Positions 1-6,707 of a stretch of DNA of 20,515 nucleotides are shown piece after piece. Source of the DNA: Nonomuraea candida (GTDB taxonomy: Bacteria > Actinomycetota > Actinomycetes > Streptosporangiales > Streptosporangiaceae); NCBI RefSeq assembly GCF_000725485.1, contig NZ_JOAG01000074.1, positions 1 to 20,515 of the forward strand. Direction: 5' to 3'. The notes under the pieces were generated by a model. That model was not told where the DNA came from. It ran no database searches and saw nothing but the letters and a program-made list of their open reading frames with translations. Position 1 is the first letter of the stretch, and every line of letters starts with the position of its first letter. The position numbers were made by a program, and so were the translations under genes.

Positions 1-142
1 CCTCCTCGTACAGATCGAGTTCGCGCCGCGGCGAGCCGATCTGTTCCAGCCGGGACCATCTGTCACGTCCGGCCAGCCGCTTCTCCAGTTCCTCGGGAGC
101 GCGGCGTCTCTCCCACGGCGGCTGCGCCGGCGCGGGACCCAC
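1..142 (-). CDS. hypothetical protein, N-terminal part, runs off the left edge
   Basis: On the minus strand a frame stays open from a GTG at 142 to the window edge. It encodes about 47 residues with a natural-looking charged composition, including the segments WERRRAPEELEKRLAGRD and SPRRELDLYEE. A GGAG lies about 13 bases before the GTG, which is a weak ribosome binding site. I do not recognise the family. It would be divergent from the hypothetical gene at 217. The other five frames here look less protein-like, but the piece is short and could be chance. Confidence 0.33.
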   Translation of the reverse strand, partial: MGPAPAQPPWERRRAPEELEKRLAGRDRWSRLEQIGSPRRELDLYEE

Positions 143-216
143 GTCACCTGGGGATCTCCAGAGGCACTGGTCCCCATGCCCGCGTCCGAGACCGGGTCCT
201 GGTGGCCAAGGCGGGC

Positions 217-616
217 ATGGACGTGAGCGTCCCCCCGCCGGCGATCACCGAGGACAGTCTGGCCCGCTGGCTACAGGCGTACGTGGACAACGCCCGCGGG
301 CATCCTTGCGTCGGCCGCGCGGTCGCATCCTGGGAGGACAACACGCGGCACACGACCGCCCGTCTCGACCTGGTCCATACCCAGCCCGGCCTGCCAACGG
401 AGGTACGCGGCACGCTGGTACGTCTCGCGGTCCACATGGTGGCCGAGAACGGCGCTCTACGCGTAGTTACCGCGATCGACATTCCCGAACTCCAGGAACT
501 GGGCTTCCGGCCCGCGATCGAGGGGGCTCAGGTTCGACACCATCGACACCGAGCCACCGTCGGACCCCGGTGCCGCCGCCTGGCCCGGCCCGGTCGCGTC
601 GGGACATCATGAGTGA
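217..616 (+). pseudogene. hypothetical protein, probable frameshift near its C-terminus
   Basis: The frame from ATG 217 (alternative start GTG 202) reads as an ordinary soluble protein up to about base 521, with segments such as SLARWLQAYVDNARGHPCVG and AVHMVAENGALRVVTAIDIP. It then becomes arginine- and histidine-rich and stops at 612. The change falls at a run of five G (522-526). Dropping one G gives a balanced acidic tail (GLRFDTIDTEPPSDPGAAAW...) that stops at 616. The gene is therefore either frameshifted by one base or carries a sequencing error in the G run. I do not recognise the family; no signal peptide or membrane segment is visible. Confidence 0.5.
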
Positions 617-729
617 TCGGCGGAGCCGTCCACTCGGCACGGTCCGCTGAAAAGGCGAGGTCAAGCGCGCATGAATGCTGTGCAAAGGTGCGGCAGGTGG
701 TGGGGCTCCTCCGCCACCTGCCGCGACGG

Positions 730-1137
730 TCATTCAGACGTGCGTTTCTCCGGATATATTCGAACGTGCCGACCACTGGTGTTGTTGACGACGGACCTAC
801 CCGCGAGTGGTTTCCTCAGTTGGAGCTCGACCGGGCTGGGACGGCTTATCAGCAGGCTGGCCACCTGTTCCTCCCAGGGCCACGGACGGGGACAGTCCTT
901 CTCCACCTGAATCCCGATGACGATTTTCGACGGGAATTCATTCACCTCGGTGTCCGTCACCCGCTCACAAGGCTTCGCGTCCGGAGAAGGTGCCGCGAGG
1001 AGCAGCCTGACCGTCAACGTGCGTCCGTCGGCCGACAGCCATGCCGAACCGATGTCCTCCCACGAGGAGGTGGCACAGCCGGTAAGCATCACTGCGGCGC
1101 ACGCCGCCAGGGTGACAAGAGCCTTGCCAGCGGGCAT
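730..1137 (-). CDS. small secreted lipoprotein
   Basis: This is a 135-residue protein starting at ATG 1137. The N-terminus is a type II signal peptide: Lys at residue 5, a hydrophobic stretch, then the lipobox LTGC at residues 18-21. The mature part would be lipid-anchored at Cys21 on the outer face of the membrane. It contains two further Cys (in AKPCERV and EKDCPRP) that could form a disulfide. The open frame continues upstream to 1623, but that extension crosses the IS boundary and overlaps the protease remnant, so I reject it. The start lies 10 bases after the TAG stop of the protease (1148-1150), so the two were probably one operon. The IS insertion separates this gene from the upstream part of that operon. 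The function of the mature domain is unknown. Confidence 0.75.
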   Translation of the reverse strand: MPAGKALVTLAACAAVMLTGCATSSWEDIGSAWLSADGRTLTVRLLLAAPSPDAKPCERVTDTEVNEFPSKIVIGIQVEKDCPRPWPWEEQVASLLISRPSPVELQLRKPLAGRSVVNNTSGRHVRIYPEKRTSE

Positions 1138-1147
1138 GGAGGCGATC

Positions 1148-1352
1148 CTACTTGCTGATGAGGACGTTGCCGCCGTAAGCACGGCGAATGTCATCGATGT
1201 CGGTGTAGTACACGAAGCAGTCGCCGAACCAAGGGTCACCACCGGCGCTGAGAATGCCTTTCGCCGTCGCGGACGCCTTCTTCTTGCCTGCCGAGTCCAC
1301 GGTGGTGACGAGCGTATAGACGGGACCACCTGAGTCTCCGTGGTCCGCGCAG
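1148..1352 (-). pseudogene. trypsin-like serine protease, 3' part cut off by IS21 element
   Basis: This is the C-terminal third of a chymotrypsin-fold (S1-type) protease. It starts within the target duplication and begins CADHGDSGGPVYT. The Ser of GDSGGP (codon 1333-1331) is the catalytic nucleophile. Two further Cys frame the substrate-pocket region, and the product would end in YGGNVLISK. It has no start of its own; the longer open frame to 1507 runs into the IS. Joining base 1352 to base 4008 across the element gives SYC-ADHGDSGG in frame, so this is the missing 3' end of the gene at 4003-5126. It lies 10 bases upstream of the lipoprotein gene on the same strand. Confidence 0.9.
1348..1352. 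repeat. target-site duplication, left copy (CGCAG)
   Basis: CGCAG immediately precedes the TG that opens the IS. The same five bases follow the closing CA at 4003-4007. Removing one copy together with the element restores the protease frame. Confidence 0.9.
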
Positions 1353-1432
1353 TGCCGACGGCCATGGCAGGCTCTTGGTGGGCGGCCAGTTGAGTCTCGG
1401 CTGATGGCCACGAAAATTCCTGGTGGATGGCC
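1353..1432 (+). repeat. IS21 left end with repeated GAYGGCC motifs
   Basis: The left end contains a terminal inverted repeat (1353-1367) and a second block at 1399-1432 that matches the right-end block 3922-3955 at about 26 of 34 positions in inverted orientation. A GAYGGCC core recurs at about 1357, 1403 and 1426, as expected for the multiple transposase-binding repeats of IS21-type ends. Confidence 0.75.
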
Positions 1433-1525
1433 CGGCGTGTCCTGATCTCCGTCCTGTTCGGGGAGACCTCCCCGGACCGGTTTGCTGATGTTTGCCGCAT
1501 TTCGCAAACCGACCGAAGAGGTCCC

Positions 1526-3025
1526 GTGACCAAGTCTGACAGGGAGATCATGAAGATCTTTGAGGCATATGACCTGACCAAGACGGTCTGGTCGGCCGCG
1601 CAGCTGACCGGTGCTGATCCCAAGACCGTGAAACGCTATGTCGAGCTACGGGATTTGGGGCTCAACCCGTATGAGCGGGCGCCCCGGCCCAAGCTGATTG
1701 ACCCGTTCCTGGAGAAGATCGAGGAATGGGTGGAGGTGTCGAAGGCGAAGATCCGCGCTGATGTCGCGCACGACAAGCTGAGCGCGATGGGCTATCGCGG
1801 CTCGCCGCGCTCGACCCGGCGGGCGGTGAACGCGGCCAAGACCGCGTGGAAGGCCGGCCGGCGGCGCACCTACCGGCCATGGATCCCCGAGCCGGGCATG
1901 TGGTTGCAGTTCGACTGGGGCGAGGGGCCACGCGTTGGCGGCCGGCGGACCTGGCTGTGGTGCGCCTGGCTGGCCTGGTCCCGATTTCGGGTGGTGATCC
2001 CGGTCTGGGACTGCACCCTGGGCACCTTGGTGGCCTGTCTGGATTCGGCGTTGCGGCGTTGCGGCGGCGCGCCCACCTACGTGCTGACCGACAACGCGCG
2101 CACGGTCACCAGCGACCACGTGGCCGGGATCGCCATCCGGCATCCGCAGATCGTGGCCGCCGGCCGGCACTATGGCTGCACGGTGGAGACCTGCGTGCCC
2201 TACGATCCCGAATCCAAGGGCGGGGTGGAGGCCACCGTTCGCCTGGCCAAGGCCGATCTGGTGCCCGCCGAGGCGAACCTGCGCAGCGCCTACGCCAGTT
2301 TCACCGAACTCGCCGACGCCTGCCGCGCCTGGTGCGAGCACATCAACGGCCGCCGGCACCGCGCCACCGGGCAGATCCCCGCCGAGCGGCTGGCCATCGA
2401 ACGCGCCGCGCTGCACGTGCTGCCCGCCGAGCCGTTCGCGCTTGCCCTGGGCAGCGAGCGCACCGTCTATGACGATCAGACCATCAGTTTCGCCTCGGTG
2501 CGCTACTCCACCCCGCCCGGGCACGTCGGCGCCAAGGTCTGGGTCCGCGTGGTGGGGGAGGAACTGCTCATCACCGCCCGCACCGGCCACGGCGACCTGG
2601 CCGAGATCGCCCGCCACCCGGTGTCCACCCCGGGCAGCCCGCGCGTCCTGGACGAGCACTACCCCGATCACCCCGGCGGCCGCAGCATCCACGCCCCCAA
2701 GCCGCGGCCCCGCACCGAGGCCGAGATCGCGTTCCTGGCCATCGGGCCGGGCGCGCAGCGATGGCTGACCGAGGCCGGACCGGCCGGAGCAGTGCGCATC
2801 CGGGCCAAGATGGCCCGCGCCGTCGAACTGGCCGCAGTGCTCGGCCCGGCCCGCGTCGATGAAGCCCTCGGCCTGGCCGCCATCGCCGGCCGCTTCGCCG
2901 ACGACGACCTGCCCGCCATCTGCGACCACCTGGCCGACCACCAGGCCGCCGACGAGCTCGTGCGCGCCGACGAGACCCACTCCGCCCAGCCCGGCACCAG
3001 CAGCTGGCAAGCCCTGGGCCGATAG
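1526..3025 (+). CDS. istA: IS21 family transposase IstA
   Basis: This 499-residue DDE/RNase H-fold transposase cuts and joins the element ends. The N-terminal helix-turn-helix region is at about residues 8-45 (TKTVWSAAQLTGADPKTVKR). The catalytic core shows Asp130 in MWLQFDWGEG, Asp189 in YVLTDNA and Glu235 in ESKGGVEATV. The C-terminal part is the beta-rich domain usual for IstA. I chose GTG 1526 because GAAGAGG lies about five bases before it and the protein then starts like its relatives (TKSDREIMKIFE). The open frame begins at 1427 inside the IS end repeats, which is unlikely to be translated. The length is normal and no residue appears missing. istB follows after 102 bases. Confidence 0.95.
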   Translation: MTKSDREIMKIFEAYDLTKTVWSAAQLTGADPKTVKRYVELRDLGLNPYERAPRPKLIDPFLEKIEEWVEVSKAKIRADVAHDKLSAMGYRGSPRSTRRAVNAAKTAWKAGRRRTYRPWIPEPGMWLQFDWGEGPRVGGRRTWLWCAWLAWSRFRVVIPVWDCTLGTLVACLDSALRRCGGAPTYVLTDNARTVTSDHVAGIAIRHPQIVAAGRHYGCTVETCVPYDPESKGGVEATVRLAKADLVPAEANLRSAYASFTELADACRAWCEHINGRRHRATGQIPAERLAIERAALHVLPAEPFALALGSERTVYDDQTISFASVRYSTPPGHVGAKVWVRVVGEELLITARTGHGDLAEIARHPVSTPGSPRVLDEHYPDHPGGRSIHAPKPRPRTEAEIAFLAIGPGAQRWLTEAGPAGAVRIRAKMARAVELAAVLGPARVDEALGLAAIAGRFADDDLPAICDHLADHQAADELVRADETHSAQPGTSSWQALGR

Positions 3026-3127
3026 ATCCCGGCCCGGGGATGACCCCGGGGTGAGCTGCCCGGCCTCTCCCGCAGGTCGGGCGGCTCGCCCACCCGCAAC
3101 CGCAACCGATCAAAGGAGTCCCGCCCC

Positions 3128-3901
3128 GTGACCGCTCCCGCCGCGCCGGCCCTGCCCGATGAGCTGGACCGGCTGCTGCGCCGCATGCGCCTGCCCTACC
3201 TGCGCAAAGCCGCGCCCGACGTGCTGGCCACCGCCCGCGCGCAACGCTGGGACCCCGCCGAAGTGCTCCGCGTCCTGATAAATGAGGAGGTCGTCGGCCG
3301 TGACGCCGCCACCCGACGTCAGCGTCGCACTGCGGCCGGCTTTCCCACCGGCAAGACCCTGGCCTCCTGGCAGCCCGAGCAGTCCTCCATCGGCGAGCCC
3401 ACCCAGAACGCGCTGGCCACCCTGGAATGGATCGGCCGCGCCGAGAATCTCGTCATCGCCGGACCATCCGGCACCGGCAAGTCCCACTTCGTCGAAGCCC
3501 TCGCCCACGCCGCGATCGAGAAAGATCTGCGGGTGGCCTGGTTCACCCTGGAGACCCTCACCGCCACCATCGGCAAGGCCAAAGTCGACGGCTCGGTCGC
3601 ACGCACCGTCACCCGCATCTGCCGCGCCGACCTGATCGTCATCGACGATATCGGGCTCCTGCCCGCAGGCAACGACGCCGCCGAGGCCTTCTACCGCATC
3701 ATCGACGCCGCCTACGAACGCCGCTCGATTGCGATCACCAGCAACATCCACCCCAGCGGCTTCGACACCATCATGCCCAAGACCCTGGCCACCGCCTCGG
3801 TCGACCGGCTCCTGCACCACGCCCACCTGGTCCTCACCAAGGGCGACTCCCACCGCCTCGCCCAGGCCCTCGCCGGCAAGGGCGTCACCCCACTCACCTG
3901 A
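3128..3901 (+). CDS. istB: IS21 family helper ATPase IstB
   Basis: This 257-residue AAA+ ATPase, related to DnaC, assists IstA by selecting and remodelling target DNA. The Walker A motif GPSGTGKS is at residues 112-119 and Walker B is LIVIDDIG with Asp173/Asp174. The N-terminal helical region (residues 10-60, LDRLLRRMRLPYLRKAAPD) is the usual IstA-contacting part. The start is GTG 3128, with AAAGGAG about nine bases before it. Length and motifs are complete, so the helper is probably functional. It is almost certainly expressed with istA. Confidence 0.95.
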   Translation: MTAPAAPALPDELDRLLRRMRLPYLRKAAPDVLATARAQRWDPAEVLRVLINEEVVGRDAATRRQRRTAAGFPTGKTLASWQPEQSSIGEPTQNALATLEWIGRAENLVIAGPSGTGKSHFVEALAHAAIEKDLRVAWFTLETLTATIGKAKVDGSVARTVTRICRADLIVIDDIGLLPAGNDAAEAFYRIIDAAYERRSIAITSNIHPSGFDTIMPKTLATASVDRLLHHAHLVLTKGDSHRLAQALAGKGVTPLT

Positions 3902-3921
3902 CCACCCATCAGGACCACCCC

Positions 3922-4002
3922 GGCCATCAGCCTGGATTTCTGATGGCCACCAGCCAAGACAACCCAAGACCATCTACCTGGGCATCCTCATGGCCGTTGA
4001 CA
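3922..4002 (-). repeat. IS21 right end
   Basis: The outer 15 bases pair with the left end around the shared core ACGGCCATG. The inner block 3922-3955 is the inverted counterpart of 1399-1432. The sequence between them is poorly conserved, with roughly a one-base length difference. Confidence 0.75.
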
Positions 4003-4007
4003 CGCAG
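4003..4007. repeat. target-site duplication, right copy (CGCAG)
   Basis: This is the second perfect copy of the 5-bp duplication, directly after the terminal CA of the element. Confidence 0.9.
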
Positions 4008-4526
4008 TAGCTGGGGTGCGTTCCCACTGTGGCGGAGTCGAGCGTCCCGGCGTCCGTCTTGCGCCAGTAGTCTCTGGCGTCCGTGACCTTCCAGTTGCAT
4101 TGCTGGCCGGATGTACTGCCGCTGATGCAGAAATGGTCACCCTTGACGGAGTCCCGAGGCCACCCGGTTTTCACGGGCCATTTCGTAGCAGACGTCGGGC
4201 CGCCCGTGAAGATGGCCGGAGCCGGCGTCTTGGGGGCGCCGGTGACCACGAGCGCGGTGTCTCCGAGCCCATGCTCGTTCGGCTTGGTGGGCAGTTGCAC
4301 GGTCCCCGTCCCCATGGTCCACGTTGTCAGTTCGGCGTGGGCGTTGTAGGAGCTGACCGTACCGGCTCCGGTGGGCAAGCAGTGGCCGGCGGTCACCATT
4401 CGCTTGCCCACGGCGGTCTTCCAAGCGAAGCCCATGGTGCAGCCGCCGCCGCCCTGTCCCTCGTAGAGTCCGCCGCCGTTAAGCTGATCGTCGTCATTGT
4501 CTCGCGTGCCAGCGTCTGCGAGGCTC

Positions 4527-4538
4527 GCCCGCCCGCCC
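4527..4538. repeat. GCCC tetranucleotide repeat (x3) at the protease frameshift
   Basis: Three GCCC units (GGGC on the coding strand) lie exactly where the protease reading frame changes. Loss of one 4-bp unit would rejoin the pro-region and the mature domain in frame. Confidence 0.7.
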
Positions 4539-5199
4539 GGCCGTGCTGGGCTGGGACTGGCGCGCAGACGCGGCAGCGGGATTCAGAACGAGGACGACAC
4601 TGTTGGTTCCGTATCGCTGGGCCAGCGCCTGCCGCAGTGCGGGCGACACGGCGGTGACCGTGAACATGACTTGGTTGCGGTCCGGCGAGATCCCGCCACC
4701 GACGATCTTGTCGGCGTCAGGCAACTGCGCGGGGGTGGCGGTCAGAACCTCCCGGATGATGGTCCGCAGGCGGGCGTAGCTGGTGGCCACATCACGCACG
4801 ACGGGGGTGAAGCTGTATGCCTCTGGCGAGCCTGCTTGCCCTGCGGCGTCGTCCTCGTCGCCGTCGGGGCCGGTGTAGCTGCCGGGAAGTGTCCAGTCAG
4901 TGCTGCCCAGCCCGAGGTAGGCGGTGCCGGCCAAGGTCGCCGAGCCGACGGAGTGACCGTCTGCGGTGGCAGCGGGGATGATGACCTCGCCGGTCACCAT
5001 GTCGACGAAGGGAGGGGCGAGCGTGTCGGGGTTGGCGCTGGCCCGGTCGTAGGCAGCGTCGAGAGCATACGCCTGCGGTTCGGCCATCTGCAGCGCGTCG
5101 CTGCCCCAGTGGTCCGGGGGCTGGATCTACAAAACTCGGAAGACTGCGGGCACGCGCAGTCTGCCTCAACCGTGCCTGTCGTACAGCCGCAGAAGCGAT

Positions 5200-5563
5200 T
5201 GGGCACGCCTCGCCACATCCCTGACCGGTGCCGCCGCGCATGCCGCCATCGACACCGTGTCATCCGCCGGAGCCCAGACCATCCTCCTCCGCGACGCCGT
5301 GGCCGGTCTCCCTACCGGCACCGAAAGCCGGGACGGCTACCAGCGGACCAGTTTCCGACACTGGATCGACGCCGACCGCGACGGCTGCAACACCTGCTAT
5401 GAGGTGCTGATCGAGGAAGCCGTCACGCCGCCCCAGGTCAGCCCCACCTGCGCGTTGACGGGTGGAAGCTGGCACTCGTCCTACGGTGCACGACACCCCG
5501 GTCGAGCTGGCGTCCGGGCTGGACGTTGACCATCTGGTATCTGTGTCCGCCACAGAGATGTGA
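5200..5563 (+). pseudogene. HNH nuclease-family protein remnant (GmrSD C-terminal-like)
   Basis: The frame through GTG 5257 encodes RDAVAGLPTGTESRDGYQRT, then FRHWIDADRDGCNTCYEVLI, then ALTGGSWHSSY. This is the typical block of actinobacterial secreted HNH/DUF1524-type proteins. Around base 5485 the frame shifts by one. The other frame continues TVHDTPVELASGLDVDHLVS, which contains the DxDH core of the nuclease, and stops at 5563. In the family a further stretch of about 60 or more residues follows DVDHLV and is absent here. The upstream part is open but has no convincing start or signal peptide. I call it a truncated, frameshifted remnant. It overlaps the run-off C-terminus of the HxlR pseudogene on the other strand. 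Confidence 0.7.
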
Positions 5564-6062
5564 TCTAAAGCTCCTGCTCCGGGCGTGAGCACCATATCGC
5601 CGACAAGGGGAGGCATCAGCACTGGTCGGCGTACAGCTCAGAAGGGCTGAACCTCTTTTCCGCGACAGGTCCGGTTCGCGTCGTAGCGCGTCATGCCGGT
5701 GCTGAGCGGCGATGACGTCGGCGGTGTGTGATGCGATCCAGGACAGCAACGTCTGGAGGGACGCGGCGAGCCCTTCGCCGAGGGGCGTCAGGGAATAAGA
5801 GACCTTGGGAGGTACGGAGGGTTCGACCTCGCGATGTACCAGGCCGTCGCGGACGAGGTCGCGCAGGTTGGACGAGGTCGCGCAGGTTCTGCGACAACAT
5901 CTTCTCGCTGATCCCTCCGATGCGATCACGCAGGAGGTAGAAGCGCAGGGGCCCGTCGCGCAGCGCGGCCAGGATCAGCATGCCCCAGCGGCTGGTCACG
6001 TGGACGAACACGGTTCGGCCAGGACAGTCGCTGTTGAATACGTCACTCATCGCGTCAGGCAC
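5438..6062 (-). pseudogene. HxlR-family transcriptional regulator, frameshifted by a 19-bp duplication
   Basis: HxlR proteins are small winged-helix DNA-binding regulators, often responding to electrophiles or quinones through an N-terminal Cys. The start (GTG 6062 with AGGAA upstream, or ATG 6050) gives MSDVFNSDCPGRTVFVHVTS and then the helix-turn-helix region (LLRDRIGGISEKMLSQNLRD). The frame then changes. The next frame continues VRDGLVHREVEPSVPPKVSY and SLTPLGEGLAASLQTLLSW, the normal wing and dimerisation helix. The break coincides with a perfect 19-bp tandem duplication (5851-5888); removing one copy restores a continuous protein. The native stop also seems lost, since the C-terminal frame runs unnaturally on to 5438. 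It is divergent from the DsbA-like gene it probably controlled. Confidence 0.85.
5851..5888. repeat. perfect 19-bp tandem duplication inside hxlR-like gene
   Basis: The unit GGACGAGGTCGCGCAGGTT occupies 5851-5869 and again 5870-5888. Its length is one more than a multiple of three, which explains the frameshift in the regulator. Confidence 0.95.
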
Positions 6063-6098
6063 GACGCGGTTCCTGGTCGCCTACCGCCATGGCCTAGA

Positions 6099-6133
6099 GC
6101 TTACTTAAAGGTACGTCCTTACCAAAAGTAAGC
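6099..6133. promoter_or_regulatory. HxlR-type operator, inverted repeat GCTTACTT...AAGTAAGC
   Basis: Perfect 8-bp arms lie at 6099-6106 and 6126-6133. Inside is a smaller dyad, GGTA...TACC. Sites of the CTTACTT/AAGTAAG type are common at HxlR-controlled promoters. This one lies between the divergent HxlR and DsbA-like genes and overlaps the predicted -35 box of the latter, consistent with repression. Confidence 0.65.
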
Positions 6134-6147
6134 CCGGCTCCTAGAGT
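6119..6147 (+). promoter_or_regulatory. predicted promoter of the DsbA-like gene (leaderless)
   Basis: TTACCA (6119-6124), a 17-bp spacer and TAGAGT (6142-6147) form a plausible housekeeping promoter. The ATG at 6155 is seven bases after the -10 box, so transcription should start at or next to the start codon. Confidence 0.5.
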
Positions 6148-6154
6148 GTCGCCC

Positions 6155-6640
6155 ATGCCTGACATCACGGTCGATATCTGGTTCGACTTCGTATGCCCTT
6201 GGTGCCACCTCGGCAAGCGCCGCTGGGAGGCCGCGCTCGCCGCCGACCTGGGCCTGACCTATCGCCTGGACCAGGCCCGCCCGGTCAACAGCTTCGACGC
6301 GCACCGCCTGCTGCACGCGGCCATCGACCGCGGCCTCGGTGATCAGGTCGGAGAGCGGATGCTGCGGGCCTACACGGGCGAGGGCGCCCACCTCGCCGAT
6401 AACGCGACTCTGACCACTCTGGCGGAGGAGGCCGGCTTCCCCGCCGAGTCGGCTCAGGCGCTGCTGCGTGGCCACGACTATGTCGACGCCGTACGAGCCG
6501 ACGAAGACGAGGCGCGCCGCCGCGGCGTGAACGGGGTGCCGTCCTTCGTCATCGCCGGCCGGCGGATCATCGCGGGCGCCCAGTCCCCGGACATCCTCCT
6601 TGAAGAACTCCGCCTGGCCTGGCGCCGAGCAACCGGATGA
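6155..6640 (+). CDS. DsbA/FrnE-family thiol oxidoreductase, internally shortened
   Basis: This 161-residue protein has a thioredoxin-fold N-terminus with the active-site pair Cys14-Pro-Trp-Cys17 (DFVCPWCHLGKRRWE) and a cis-Pro motif GVPSF near residue 130. The middle matches FrnE-type proteins (RPVNSFDAHRLLHAAIDRGL). FrnE proteins are usually about 210-240 residues. Here RRWEAALAADLGLTYRLDQA joins the active-site helix directly to the segment that normally lies some 50 residues further on, so an in-frame internal deletion is likely. Whether it still folds is unclear. ATG 6155 fits a leaderless start; GTG 6146 is an alternative. It lies opposite the broken HxlR gene and 67 bases before the MFS gene. 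Confidence 0.8.
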   Translation: MPDITVDIWFDFVCPWCHLGKRRWEAALAADLGLTYRLDQARPVNSFDAHRLLHAAIDRGLGDQVGERMLRAYTGEGAHLADNATLTTLAEEAGFPAESAQALLRGHDYVDAVRADEDEARRRGVNGVPSFVIAGRRIIAGAQSPDILLEELRLAWRRATG

Positions 6641-6707
6641 CACGCCCCGCGCTGCGGCCCATCCGCATGCCGTACGGCCACCACGATCCAACGTGAAGGA
6701 GATCTAC

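Larger units (their letters stand above)
1353..4002 (+). mobile_element. IS21-family insertion sequence, 2650 bp, apparently intact
   Basis: The element opens with TGCCGACGGCCATGG and closes with the complement of TGTCAACGGCCATGA, giving the TG...CA termini typical of the IS21 family. It carries istA (DDE transposase) and istB (AAA+ helper) in the usual order on the plus strand. Both are full length. It is flanked by a perfect 5-bp duplication and sits inside a protease gene on the opposite strand. Intact genes, intact ends and an undecayed duplication point to a fairly recent insertion by an element that may still be active. Confidence 0.93.
4003..5126 (-). pseudogene. secreted trypsin-like serine protease, 5' part, multiply broken
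   Basis: Read from the right, the frame from about 5126 encodes a propeptide-like region (LDAAYDRASANPDTLAPPFV, later LAQRYGTNSVVLVLNPAA) resembling pro-segments of actinomycete S1 proteases. At 4527-4538 three GGGC units shift the frame. With two units it would continue through GGGLYEGQGGGGCTMGFAWK into the mature domain, which has His in TAGHC (codon 4384-4382) and Asp in GLGDTALVV (codon 4261-4259). Sequence then stops matching at 4003, where the IS begins. The catalytic Ser is in the piece at 1148-1352. There is no signal peptide: a TAG at 5127-5129 ends the frame upstream and ATG 5087 is internal. The gene therefore carries three independent lesions and is not expected to give an active protease. 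Confidence 0.88.

Noticed and set aside
730..1623. 297-residue minus-strand frame as one protein
   Set aside because: Only the part from ATG 1137 is a real lipoprotein; the front crosses the IS border and overlaps the protease 3' piece in another frame.
1646..3010. 454-residue open frame on the minus strand inside istA
   Set aside because: A shadow of istA caused by high GC; Gly/Ala/Gln-rich with no motif, while istA has the full DDE set.
5142..5161. GACTGCG/CGCAGTC hairpin as a terminator
   Set aside because: No T tract and it lies at a junction of two decayed genes; no transcript is expected to end there.
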